Below, one piece after another: positions 31,294-37,548 of a stretch of 37,668 nucleotides of DNA. A model generated the notes under the pieces. It had not been told where the DNA came from, made no database searches, and saw only the letters and a list, made by a program, of their open reading frames with translations. Made by a program: the position numbers and the translations under genes. How positions within the stretch are numbered: the stretch's first letter is position 1; the number at the start of each line of letters is the position of its first letter. Source of the stretch: a virus; IMG/VR virus record IMGVR_UViG_3300030061_000895, positions 1 through 37,668 of that record; one strand, 5' to 3'.

Positions 31294-31737
31294 ATGAATA
31301 CAATAACATTAAGTAAAAAACAAACTTATGGGAACTTGATAAACAGGGTTGCAGAAAATGCTTGTTTGTTTCCAATTGACCATAAGGTAAAAGTAGGTGA
31401 TGGTGGTACTGAGTATATGTGGTCTGATAGAGTACCTTATTCAGTTTGTTCAGTTGATTACAACTGGAAAAACAAAGGATATGAGATCATTGGTGTACAA
31501 AGAGATCATGCAAAAAGAACAGATAACAATGGTATGAGTGAATCTCAAACGTATGAATTTACTCCTAACATTGAAGCACCAGTAAACTATCTTAGATCAT
31601 ATACTTATGAAAAAGATGGTAAGACTTGGAAATACTATTCGCCAGTTAGATGGAATAGTAAAACAAACAGATGGAACGCAGGTGGTCGTGCAGTAACTCT
31701 TGGTAGAAGAGAGAGTTATTGGGATCCATCATTTTAG
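31294..31737 (+). CDS. Early protein, unknown (147 residues)
   Basis: ATG at 31294 (MNTITLSKKQTYGNLINRVA) follows GGAGG by five bases; an ATG four codons upstream is itself part of the TGGAGG leader. The protein is rich in Tyr, Trp and Asn with strand-like segments (YSVCSVDYNWKNKGYEIIGV, TYEKDGKTWKYYSPVRW) and closes GRAVTLGRRESYWDPSF. No family is recognised. As the first gene after a strong leader it is probably an abundant early product. Confidence 0.65.
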   Translation: MNTITLSKKQTYGNLINRVAENACLFPIDHKVKVGDGGTEYMWSDRVPYSVCSVDYNWKNKGYEIIGVQRDHAKRTDNNGMSESQTYEFTPNIEAPVNYLRSYTYEKDGKTWKYYSPVRWNSKTNRWNAGGRAVTLGRRESYWDPSF

Positions 31738-31746
31738 GAGGGATAT

Positions 31747-32058
31747 ATGGGACATAGTTCAAAAAATATAGACTTGTATGATAGTGACATTGGTAAAAAA
31801 GTTTTTACCATAAAAGAAGAAAAAACAATTGTCATTGAATGGCAAGTCAAAGCTAAAGATGAAAATGAGGCATTTGACAAATGGTTAGATGCACCAAAAG
31901 ATGCAACAATGGAAGATCACAAAGTAAGGGATAATGGTGATGATGTAGTATGTACTTATGCAAAAGAATATAGTGAACTCACAGAGGGTATGAGAGAGAA
32001 AGGTACAATACAAAAGGAAGATCCTGATGATGAAGATAGTGATTTGGAGGTTGCTTGA
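31747..32058 (+). CDS. Acidic early protein, unknown (103 residues)
   Basis: A GGAGGGATAT site precedes the ATG. The protein begins MGHSSKNIDLYDSDIGKKVF, has a strand-rich middle (EKTIVIEWQVKAKDENEAFD) and a very acidic end (EDPDDEDSDLEVA). The IEWQV-KAKDENEAF pattern recurs in short phage proteins with a repeated beta-alpha unit. Highly acidic early phage proteins may mimic DNA, but nothing more supports that here. Confidence 0.6.
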   Translation: MGHSSKNIDLYDSDIGKKVFTIKEEKTIVIEWQVKAKDENEAFDKWLDAPKDATMEDHKVRDNGDDVVCTYAKEYSELTEGMREKGTIQKEDPDDEDSDLEVA

Positions 32059-32252
32059 GAGATTTTGTTGTTGTTAAAATTAAAAAAGAAACAATATCAA
32101 AAGCATATAATCAGTTTAGATTACTAAAAATTATTGGCTCATCTGTAGTACAAAAAGGTGAGCCATACACTAAATTGATTAATGAAATCAAGTCAAGTGT
32201 TCTAAAAAAACAGTCTATTTGGTCAAAAATTAAAAACTTCTTGACATTTTAA
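32055..32252 (+). CDS. Small basic protein, TTG start
   Basis: TTG at 32055 overlaps the previous stop (TTGA) with GGAGG four bases ahead. The 65 residues (MRDFVVVKIKKETISKAYNQ ... IWSKIKNFLTF) are basic and helical. The overlap and the ribosome binding site favour real translation, though an ATG is missing. The last codons contain the TTGACA box of the RNA promoter. No family recognised. Confidence 0.5.
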   Translation: MRDFVVVKIKKETISKAYNQFRLLKIIGSSVVQKGEPYTKLINEIKSSVLKKQSIWSKIKNFLTF

Positions 32253-32270
32253 AAACTATTTTGTTATTAT
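32241..32270 (+). promoter_or_regulatory. Promoter of the structured RNA locus
   Basis: Perfect TTGACA (32241-32246), an 18-base spacer and TATTAT (32265-32270). The predicted start near 32277 coincides with the first base pairs of the RNA hairpin that follows. The -35 box lies inside the end of the preceding small gene. Confidence 0.55.
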
Positions 32271-32275
32271 AAATC

Positions 32276-32408
32276 TTGGTGTGGACAGTCCACCAAAATT
32301 CATAAATGTAATGCAGGTGTGAGGTATCAGTAATGATCTCAATAGGTTAGTCGGACATCCTTTGTCCAACTCCATTACCTATGTTAGCACCTGCATACTT
32401 TATTTATG
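32276..32408 (+). ncRNA. Candidate structured small RNA (5' hairpin plus three-way junction)
   Basis: The 232 bases between the small gene ending at 32252 and the gene at 32485 contain no convincing protein frame but dense complementarity. A 5' hairpin pairs TTGGTG (32276-32281) with CACCAA (32291-32296). An outer stem pairs CATAAAT (32301-32307) with ATTTATG (32402-32408) and, after an internal loop, ATGCAGGTG (32311-32319) with CACCTGCAT (32388-32396). Inside are GAG/CTC plus ATCA/TGAT closed by a GTAA tetraloop (32321-32340), then ATAGGT/ACCTAT (32342-32347, 32377-32382) around GGACA/TGTCC (32353-32357, 32363-32367). The 5' loop TGGACA is complementary to TGTCCA (32363-32368), allowing an alternative fold. 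A regulatory small RNA or cis-acting leader of the next gene are both possible; no known family was recognised. Confidence 0.6.
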
Positions 32409-32426
32409 GATAATTAATTTTAATCA

Positions 32427-32480
32427 TTGACAATCATTTTTTTATTCGTAAAGGTAAATATAACAGAAAACAAATGGAGA
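32427..32480 (+). promoter_or_regulatory. TTGACA box and conserved leader before 32485
   Basis: TTGACA at 32427-32432 has no standard -10 box at the usual distance (TAAATA at 32455-32460 is 22 bases away). It is followed by the common leader AACAGAAAACAAATGGAGAA that ends in the ribosome binding site. A weak or activated promoter is possible. Confidence 0.4.
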
Positions 32481-32484
32481 AAAG

Positions 32485-32979
32485 ATGAATATATTTCATT
32501 TAGATACAGACCCAAGAACTTGTGCAGAATATCATTGTGATAAACACGTTTGTAAGATGATAGTAGAAACAACTCAAATGTTATGTAGTGCTTACCAAAG
32601 ATACAATGGTCGTGATGAACGTCTTTACAAAATAGGTTTCAAGAACCATCCTATGACACTTTGGGTAGGTAATAGTTTTAAACATTATGACTGGACTATA
32701 AAATTATTGTATCACTTACTACAAGAATATATAATAAGGTATCGTAAGATACATAAATCAACAGAACAGTTTGAGATACTTACTAGTATTGATTACTTTC
32801 CAAAAATGAGTTGTCTTATGCCTTGTCATTATGAGATACCTCCCCTTTGTATGCCTGACAAATATAAAAACAATCACGACTTTATAAAAGCATATCGTGA
32901 TTATTACATTGGTGACAAAAGCTATTTTGCAAAATGGAAGTTTACAGAAACACCAACTTGGTACAGACATGCAGGGTAA
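32485..32979 (+). CDS. Conserved marine-phage protein, unknown (164 residues)
   Basis: The N-terminus MNIFHLDTDPRTCAEYHCDK continues HVCKMIVETTQMLCSAYQRY, then NHPMTLWVGNSFKHYDWTIK, LLQEYIIRYRKIHKS and CLMPCHYEIPPLCMPDKYK, ending AKWKFTETPTWYRHAG. This pattern (NIF-LD-DP--CA---CDKHV-KM--E--Q-L) belongs to a widespread phage family of unknown activity; some relatives have been labelled as DNA repair proteins without proof. GGAG precedes the start. The conserved His and Cys may bind metal. Confidence 0.7.
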   Translation: MNIFHLDTDPRTCAEYHCDKHVCKMIVETTQMLCSAYQRYNGRDERLYKIGFKNHPMTLWVGNSFKHYDWTIKLLYHLLQEYIIRYRKIHKSTEQFEILTSIDYFPKMSCLMPCHYEIPPLCMPDKYKNNHDFIKAYRDYYIGDKSYFAKWKFTETPTWYRHAG

Positions 32980-33334
32980 ATTTGATTTTGATAAATATCC
33001 ACATAAAGCTGGTCATAGAGGTGTTAGAACATCAAAACAATCTGCTGAGGAAATAAATCCTAAATTAAGTAGATTGCAAAAAATGGTATTGATAGAACTA
33101 GAAAAAGTATATCCTGATGGTCTTAATACTTCTGAATTAGCAAAATTAACAAAAAAAAACTTACTTACAATTAGACCAAGAACAACAGAACTTAAATTAT
33201 TAGGTGCAATAATAGATACAGAAAAGACTAGAAAAAACGATGGTGGTAAAGCAGAAATAGTATATAAATTGAGGTCTAAAGATATACTGAAACTTATTGA
33301 GTATTATGGCATCAAAGAATTTAATAAGAAGTAG
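32969..33334 (+). CDS. Winged-helix protein
   Basis: A 121-residue protein from ATG at 32969 (MQGKFDFDKYPHKAGHRGVR), 11 bases inside the preceding gene. Residues 45-115 form a winged-helix domain: LSRLQKMVLIELEKVYPDGL, NTSELAKLTKKNLLTIRPRT, ELKLLGAIIDTEKTRKN and VYKLRSKD. The tail KAGHRGVRTSKQSAEEI before it is like that of phage proteins carrying the same fold. It probably acts as a DNA-binding early regulator or replication accessory. A longer version from ATG 32897 is in-frame but lies inside the preceding gene. Confidence 0.7.
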   Translation: MQGKFDFDKYPHKAGHRGVRTSKQSAEEINPKLSRLQKMVLIELEKVYPDGLNTSELAKLTKKNLLTIRPRTTELKLLGAIIDTEKTRKNDGGKAEIVYKLRSKDILKLIEYYGIKEFNKK

Positions 33335-33626
33335 AACACATCTAAAATTTGTATCAGAACAACCTTGTATAATTTGCTCAAGACCTGATGTACAATCTGC
33401 ACACATAAGATATGCAGGTGCTGGTATTGGTATGAAACCATCTGATCATTTTGTTGTCCCCTTATGTATAGATCATCATTCAGAACAACATCGTATGAAT
33501 GAACGTATGTTTTGGCATTTATACAAAAAAGACCCATTGGTATATGCTTTTTTCTTTTGTCTACAATCACCTGATAAAAAAATAAAGAAATCAAGTTTTG
33601 ATAAATTTAGAAATTTTTTTGAATGA
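33306..33626 (+). CDS. HNH/DUF968-like putative nuclease
   Basis: A 106-residue protein from ATG at 33306 (MASKNLIRSRTHLKFVSEQP). Motifs match DUF968/HNH-like phage proteins: C21-x2-C24 (CIICSRPDVQ), SAHIR around 31-35, GIGMKPSDHFVVPLCIDHHS (C54 and H57-H58) and EQHRMNERMFW. The Cys/His residues should bind zinc and a catalytic metal. Relatives are thought to be recombination-associated nucleases. It starts inside the winged-helix gene (29-base overlap), and its stop overlaps the next start (ATGA). Confidence 0.75.
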   Translation: MASKNLIRSRTHLKFVSEQPCIICSRPDVQSAHIRYAGAGIGMKPSDHFVVPLCIDHHSEQHRMNERMFWHLYKKDPLVYAFFFCLQSPDKKIKKSSFDKFRNFFE

Positions 33627-33838
33627 AAATAATTATTTTAGTCCTTTTATTTAATGGTGATTTAGAACAAAGGGTATACAAATTAAACCCAAAATGGACT
33701 ACATGTAGTACATTTGCAGAACAATACTACAACAAAAATGCAACACATCATTGGGATATAGATGGAGATAGAACAAAACAAGGTTTCTACTTAAATGATG
33801 GTACTGGTACTCTGCAAGGTTACATATGCAAATATTAA
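33623..33838 (+). CDS. Small protein with hydrophobic N-terminus (relative of 7457-7669)
   Basis: A 71-residue protein: MKIIILVLLFNGDLEQRVYK, then WTTCSTFAEQYYNKN and the end GTLQGYICKY. The hydrophobic start with N-G, the YK motif and two widely spaced cysteines repeat the layout of the small gene in the tail block at 7457-7669, though sequence identity is low. A secreted product with a disulphide is possible. Its start overlaps the preceding stop (ATGA). Confidence 0.6.
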   Translation: MKIIILVLLFNGDLEQRVYKLNPKWTTCSTFAEQYYNKNATHHWDIDGDRTKQGFYLNDGTGTLQGYICKY

Positions 33839-33882
33839 TGGAGGAGTATATAATAATAAAAAATATTTTTTATTTTTTGCTA

Positions 33883-33933
33883 TTGACATTTAATAAAAAA
33901 TGTTTATATTGTCAGCATGTTTAAAAAAAACAT
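33883..33933 (+). promoter_or_regulatory. Promoter with overlapping inverted repeats
   Basis: TTGACA (33883-33888), a 16-base spacer and TATATT (33905-33910). Two inverted repeats lie on it: ACATTT/AAATGT (33886-33891 and 33898-33903) across the spacer, and ATGTTT/AAACAT (33917-33922 and 33928-33933) at the likely transcript start. They look like operator sites. The gene at 33961 starts after a GGAGGG site 28 bases on. Confidence 0.55.
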
Positions 33934-33960
33934 ACTAACTAAACTAACTATGGAGGGCTT

Positions 33961-34353
33961 ATGCCACTAATAAATAAACTACCTCAAAGAGTTAATAAAT
34001 GGCTCCAAGATGGTAAGAAGCTTGGTCTTATATCAGACAAGCAACAACTTGACTTTATTTCAAAGTATGTATCTTTGAGATTGTCAGGAACACCAGTCTT
34101 AAAAAGAAAAGCTAAGACTATGGTAGAGGATCAAATTGATAAAGTTATAGATAATTTGATTCCAAAATATAATACCTTTGAAATTGATGTTCTTGTAAAT
34201 GACATTAAAAGAGATGTTAAATATGTCAGCATTACACCATCAATGATTTACCACAGAATACAAAAAAGAGTAGATGCTGGTAAGTTAGATAAGGTTGGAG
34301 TAGAGGGTACAAAAAAAGTAATCTATGCTCTAAAAAAAACATTAAATCAATAA
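33961..34353 (+). CDS. Early protein, unknown (130 residues)
   Basis: A basic helical protein: MPLINKLPQRVNKWLQDGKK, LISDKQQLDFISKYVSLRLSG, then VKYVSITPSMIYHRIQKRVD, AGKLDKVGVEGTKKVIYALKK. The C-terminal helix-turn-helix-like spacing (TPSMIYHRIQKRV) suggests DNA binding, but no family is recognised. It follows the operator-bearing promoter and precedes a ribbon-helix-helix gene. Confidence 0.6.
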   Translation: MPLINKLPQRVNKWLQDGKKLGLISDKQQLDFISKYVSLRLSGTPVLKRKAKTMVEDQIDKVIDNLIPKYNTFEIDVLVNDIKRDVKYVSITPSMIYHRIQKRVDAGKLDKVGVEGTKKVIYALKKTLNQ

Positions 34354-34410
34354 TTTACTAATAAAAATAATTAGTATATAGTTGTTGGTAATAACAAGAA
34401 AGGTGAACGT

Positions 34411-34575
34411 ATGGAAAGTCAAGTAAGAAAGAAAACAAAGACAAAAGTCTTACAAATACCATTGTCAGATGATGAGTATAGTAAGATTGTAAAAGACGCA
34501 AAAAAAAATGGTAGAACAGTTCCAAAACAAGTATATTTGGAATGCTTAGAAAAATATATAACAAAGATAGCATAA
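34411..34575 (+). CDS. Ribbon-helix-helix DNA-binding protein (Arc/CopG-like)
   Basis: ATG at 34411 follows AAAGGTG. The 54-residue protein has a basic N-terminus (MESQVRKKTKTKV), the single strand LQIPL that would form the DNA-contacting ribbon, helix A (SDDEYSKIVKDAKKNG) and helix B (VPKQVYLECLEKYITKI). This is the size and order of Arc and CopG repressors. Its stop overlaps the next start (TAATG). It may bind the inverted repeats upstream at 33886-33933. Confidence 0.7.
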   Translation: MESQVRKKTKTKVLQIPLSDDEYSKIVKDAKKNGRTVPKQVYLECLEKYITKIA

Positions 34576-34991
34576 TGGAATATTTTTTCTTAATATTGTT
34601 TGCACTTATGATTTTCTTTTGGATGATAAAAAAAGAAAGCCAAAAGATTGAACAAACCAATTTGCAACAATGGAGACATTTATATGAAAGAACAGGACAG
34701 CTAGAAAGTTTTTTTCATACATATAAAGAAGTAAATCAGTTCTATCAAACTGCTCAACAAGAGTTAGATAAAGTAAATAAAGAAATCAAAAATATGAATA
34801 AGTTAAATAGCCAACTCTCAAAAGAGTTGTATAGACTTAAAGATATGTTTGATGTTATTCCAATTCCTGACAGTAATGGTCAGAAATATGCTTGGGATAT
34901 AAAAAAACCAAATGATCATCTAAAGGTGGTTGATCTTAAAAAGAAAGGTAAAAAAGATGACAAGGGAAGTGGTAACAAGAACAATCATTGA
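34575..34991 (+). CDS. Membrane-anchored coiled-coil protein
   Basis: ATG at 34575 overlaps the preceding stop (TAATG); an earlier ATG 11 codons upstream lies within that gene. The 138-residue protein has an N-terminal membrane helix (MEYFFLILFALMIFFWMI), a coiled coil over residues 20-90, a short QKYAWDIKKPNDHLKVVD segment and a lysine-rich tail. It may tether a partner to the inner membrane. Function unknown. Confidence 0.65.
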   Translation: MEYFFLILFALMIFFWMIKKESQKIEQTNLQQWRHLYERTGQLESFFHTYKEVNQFYQTAQQELDKVNKEIKNMNKLNSQLSKELYRLKDMFDVIPIPDSNGQKYAWDIKKPNDHLKVVDLKKKGKKDDKGSGNKNNH

Positions 34992-35361
34992 AGTAAATCA
35001 ATCAATGGACAATGATAAAGTATTTCAAGTAAATCTTGGAATATTTATGAGAAACGTAAGACTAAGTAAATCAAGAACCCAAACAGACGTTGCAAATGCA
35101 ATAAAAGTCACGTTCCAACAAATACAAAAATACGAGAAAGGTAATAATGCAATAAGCATTTTTAAACTTCTTACTTGGTGGAATTATATGAAACTAGATA
35201 TTTCTATAGGAAGTGTCTTGGCTAAATGTATGGGCAACCATTATCTTCAACAAATTTTTATGAATTGTGAAGATGAAAATGCAATAGAGAAAGTAAAACA
35301 ACAAGTTATCAATAAACAAATAGATATGAAAAAATTTGATGCTTTTATTGACATCAATTAA
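34957..35361 (+). CDS. XRE-family helix-turn-helix regulator (Cro/CI-like)
   Basis: ATG at 34957 (MTREVVTRTIIEVNQSMDND) has AAAGG eight bases ahead; an earlier start is inside the preceding gene. Residues 27-75 form a Cro/CI-type helix-turn-helix: LGIFMRNVRLSKSRTQTDVA, NAIKVTFQQIQKYEKGNNAI, SIFKLLTWWNYM. The C-terminus is helical and probably mediates dimerisation. The N-terminus is 34 bases inside the preceding gene. It likely regulates early genes; targets are not visible. Confidence 0.75.
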   Translation: MTREVVTRTIIEVNQSMDNDKVFQVNLGIFMRNVRLSKSRTQTDVANAIKVTFQQIQKYEKGNNAISIFKLLTWWNYMKLDISIGSVLAKCMGNHYLQQIFMNCEDENAIEKVKQQVINKQIDMKKFDAFIDIN

Positions 35362-35374
35362 TTTATAATATATT
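35348..35374 (+). promoter_or_regulatory. Promoter for lipoprotein/recombination cluster
   Basis: TTGACA (35348-35353), a 15-base spacer and TATATT (35369-35374), the same spacing as the promoters at 23787 and 24718. A TATAAT also lies at 35364-35369 but is too close to the -35 box. The common leader GATAACAAAAAAAAATGGAG follows and ends in the ribosome binding site of 35405. The -35 box is inside the end of the XRE gene. Confidence 0.5.
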
Positions 35375-35404
35375 TTACTGATAACAAAAAAAAATGGAGT
35401 GATT

Positions 35405-35653
35405 ATGAAAAAAACATTATTGATAGTAACATTATTGTTTTTAACTAATTGTGCTTACAAACCATTGGTAAATCCTGAAACAAGTAGGGATAAATGGAGT
35501 GGTGATAACATTGCTGGTAATTATTATAAAGATTTACAAGCATGTAATTATATTTGGGAAAGGGAAACTAAGTATAAACTACCTTTTGAAAAACCTGATA
35601 TAAAGTTCATCACAAAATGTATGAATGATTATGGTTATTCAATATTGAGGTGA
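35405..35653 (+). CDS. Lipoprotein
   Basis: An 82-residue protein from ATG at 35405 with a signal sequence and lipobox (MKKTLLIVTLLFLTNCAYKP; the cysteine at 16 would be lipidated). The mature part is short and acidic, with GNYYKDLQACNYIWERETKY and FITKCMNDYGYSILR, where two more cysteines could pair. Small early lipoproteins of phages often act in superinfection exclusion; a spanin is another possibility. A GTG two codons earlier is the alternative start. Confidence 0.7.
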   Translation: MKKTLLIVTLLFLTNCAYKPLVNPETSRDKWSGDNIAGNYYKDLQACNYIWERETKYKLPFEKPDIKFITKCMNDYGYSILR

Positions 35654-35658
35654 AACCT

Positions 35659-35814
35659 ATGAGTTATCTAGAGTTTAAATTAAACCTAGAGTTAAATCAG
35701 TTTATGACTTTTGAAAAAGATAAGCTGGTTCAAAAAATGTATAATAAATATGTAAAGGAGTTTGATGACAGACAAGCCAAAAATGGAAAAAGAAACGAGC
35801 AAAGAACTAAATAG
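35659..35814 (+). CDS. Small protein overlapping next gene (51 residues)
   Basis: ATG at 35659 has GAGGTG six bases ahead (MSYLEFKLNLELNQFMTFEK). It fills the gap to the next start, ending 50 bases inside it. The peptide is helical, acidic at first and basic at the end (KRNEQRTK). The ribosome binding site favours translation, but the long overlap lowers confidence. Function unknown. Confidence 0.45.
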   Translation: MSYLEFKLNLELNQFMTFEKDKLVQKMYNKYVKEFDDRQAKNGKRNEQRTK

Positions 35815-36160
35815 ACACGCAGAAGATATAAAAGAAATATGTCATAATACTGTAAGAAAACTTGAGGGTGATGATTATTCTCTTGGTACTGTTGGATTGT
35901 TAAAACAAGCATTTAAGGTTCTTGATAATAGTCCAGTTACTACAAAAATGGATAATGAGCATTGGCAAAAACTTTTAGATATGACTCATGATCTAAGAGA
36001 ACATATTTATAAATATACGTCATTTATAAGTATGATACAACTTAGGTATACAAGTGAAAATGCTAATATCAAAAACCTTGACAAAGTTATTGAAAAAGCT
36101 AATCTAGAAATAACAAGATATACTGGACTACCAGTAGATAACAAAAAAAATGGAGATTAA
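35765..36160 (+). CDS. Early helical protein, unknown (131 residues)
   Basis: ATG at 35765 follows AAAGGAG. The protein (MTDKPKMEKETSKELNRHAE) is helical and charged, with VRKLEGDDYSLGTVGLLKQA and a leucine-containing middle (LLDMTHDLREHIYKYTSF). Its stop overlaps the nuclease start (TAATG), so it may be a partner in the recombination module. No family recognised. Confidence 0.65.
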   Translation: MTDKPKMEKETSKELNRHAEDIKEICHNTVRKLEGDDYSLGTVGLLKQAFKVLDNSPVTTKMDNEHWQKLLDMTHDLREHIYKYTSFISMIQLRYTSENANIKNLDKVIEKANLEITRYTGLPVDNKKNGD

Positions 36161-36915
36161 TGAAATTAGAAAGATATACGCATAGTTATTCATCAGCTAA
36201 TAGTTTTATGGATAATAAGTCAGCTTGGATATTAAGATATATTTTAAAACACTCATCACCTACTTATCCTGCTTTTGGTCGTGGTTTAAGTGCAGAATTT
36301 GGTGCTTATGTAATTTTAAAAAGAATGTCCCAGTTTAAAGAAACCAAAAACATAGATGACTTAATAAAATGGTATTTTGGAAAGAGAGTTACTTTACCAA
36401 AAACAGAAAAATACTATCAAGAAGTAGATAATGCAATTGCTATTGCAAAACAATTTGTTACTGCTTTACAAGAAAAACAATTAACTAGAATAAAACATTA
36501 CCAAAGAAAGATTGTAGTAGAGGGTAAAAAATATGGTCTTAAGTATGACATAATAATGTATACAGATTTTGGTTTTGACAATGTAATAGTAGATACAAAA
36601 GCTAAAACAAAACTTATGCAATGCTCTAAAGGTGAAATTAGACAACAAGCATTATATTCAAAACTAAGTGGTGAGAAAACTATGATACTTACTGCTACAC
36701 CTAAAAAATTTAGGTTTGATGATATTCTTCCAAATGATGTTGAACAAGGGTTTGAGGAGTGTTTATCCCTGTTCAAAACAATAGAAAACTTTTTGGAAGT
36801 TTGCAAAGACAAACACGATGCAATAAATATAACTCCACTTAACACAGATGGTTGGATGTTTGACGACTATACAAGAAAAAAAGCAAAGGAAATATGGAGA
36901 AACAATCAAAGGTAA
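36160..36915 (+). CDS. PD-(D/E)XK nuclease (RecB/Cas4-like, QxxxY type)
   Basis: A 251-residue protein with the features of PD-(D/E)XK exonucleases: SYSSANSFMDNKSAW near the N-terminus, the helix with E46 (RGLSAEFGAY), D130 in GLKYDIIMY, D145-x-K147 in NVIVDTKAKTK and the QxxxY motif at 162-166 (RQQALYS) typical of RecB/Cas4-type nucleases. It should process DNA ends for the Rad52-like protein encoded next; the two genes overlap by 22 bases. The common leader GATAACAAAAAAAATGGAG precedes its start. Confidence 0.8.
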   Translation: MKLERYTHSYSSANSFMDNKSAWILRYILKHSSPTYPAFGRGLSAEFGAYVILKRMSQFKETKNIDDLIKWYFGKRVTLPKTEKYYQEVDNAIAIAKQFVTALQEKQLTRIKHYQRKIVVEGKKYGLKYDIIMYTDFGFDNVIVDTKAKTKLMQCSKGEIRQQALYSKLSGEKTMILTATPKKFRFDDILPNDVEQGFEECLSLFKTIENFLEVCKDKHDAINITPLNTDGWMFDDYTRKKAKEIWRNNQR

Positions 36916-37391
36916 AAACAGAAGATTTATTGTTTAAGCTATCAAGACCATTCCCTACTGACTCTATAGAGTGGAGATCACAAAGAGTAAGTAAAGATAA
37001 AATGGGTAACAATGTTGCTATGATGTTAGCTTATGTAACAGTAAATACTGTAAGAGATAGACTTGATGAAGTCATGGGTTATAATTGGCAATGTAAACAT
37101 GAAGTATTTGGGTCAAAAACTATTTGTCATCTTGGTTTAAAATTAGATGGAGAGTGGATATGGCGATCTGATGGAGCAGGTGATACTGCTTATGAAGCAG
37201 ATAAAGGTGCAATATCAGATAGTTTAAAAAGAGCAGGGGTTTGTTGGGGTATTGGAAGACATCTTTACAATATCAAATCAGCTAATGCTAGTGGTCAAAT
37301 ATGGATTAAGTGTGAGGTAACACCTAATGGCAAATTTAAGAAACCATTAGAAGATCCATGGACTAAAGTAAGGAGTGATTTTGATGGTTAA
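36894..37391 (+). CDS. Rad52-like single-strand annealing protein
   Basis: A 165-residue protein with the Rad52/Rad22 family pattern: MLAYVTVNTVRDRLDEVMGY, NWQCKHEVFGSKTICHLGLK, SDGAGDTAYEADKGAISDSL and KRAGVCWGIGRHLYNIKS. Such proteins (Sak-type) pair single strands in phage recombination and can replace RecA-dependent repair. It overlaps the nuclease gene, an exonuclease plus annealing protein pair as in lambda Red, but with different folds. Confidence 0.85.
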   Translation: MEKQSKVKTEDLLFKLSRPFPTDSIEWRSQRVSKDKMGNNVAMMLAYVTVNTVRDRLDEVMGYNWQCKHEVFGSKTICHLGLKLDGEWIWRSDGAGDTAYEADKGAISDSLKRAGVCWGIGRHLYNIKSANASGQIWIKCEVTPNGKFKKPLEDPWTKVRSDFDG

Positions 37392-37548
37392 ATTTGCAAT
37401 AATTAAATTATCAGATATAAAATCTAGTCCTAATCTTAGGTTAGATGCAAAATATTGGGTTCAAAAGAACCTACTAAAAGAAAGGAGTAAAAATGGCAAT
37501 AGAAAAACCAGTATGGATAGGTCTTTTAAAGTTCAAACCAAAAGGTGA
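37384..37548 (+). CDS. Small protein, unknown (54 residues)
   Basis: ATG at 37384 lies 8 bases inside the end of the Rad52-like gene, with GGAG ahead (MVKFAIIKLSDIKSSPNLRL). The motif SPNLRLDAKYWVQ is followed by a basic tail that overlaps the next gene's start by 56 bases. SDI...PN.RLDAKYW resembles short phage proteins, but no role is known. The overlap with a good downstream start lowers confidence. Confidence 0.5.
   Translation: MVKFAIIKLSDIKSSPNLRLDAKYWVQKNLLKERSKNGNRKTSMDRSFKVQTKR

Noticed and set aside
32311-32396. tRNA-like fold (7-9 bp outer stem with arms)
   Set aside because: The outer stem and arms mimic a cloverleaf, but there is no proper D-loop GG, no 5-bp anticodon stem with a 7-base loop and no TTCGA-type T-arm before the 3' strand.
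32276-32408. Hammerhead or other known ribozyme/riboswitch
   Set aside because: No CTGATGA core with GAAA, and no match to riboswitch consensus words that I know (glutamine, TPP, c-di-GMP).
33838-33924. 28-residue hydrophobic frame starting TAATG after the small secreted-type gene
   Set aside because: It overlaps the whole promoter and inverted repeat region, and A/T-rich DNA gives such frames by chance; the GGAGG is downstream of the ATG, not ahead of it.
36498-36845. 115-residue minus-strand frame inside the nuclease gene
   Set aside because: Shadow of a gene with clear nuclease motifs; no upstream signals.
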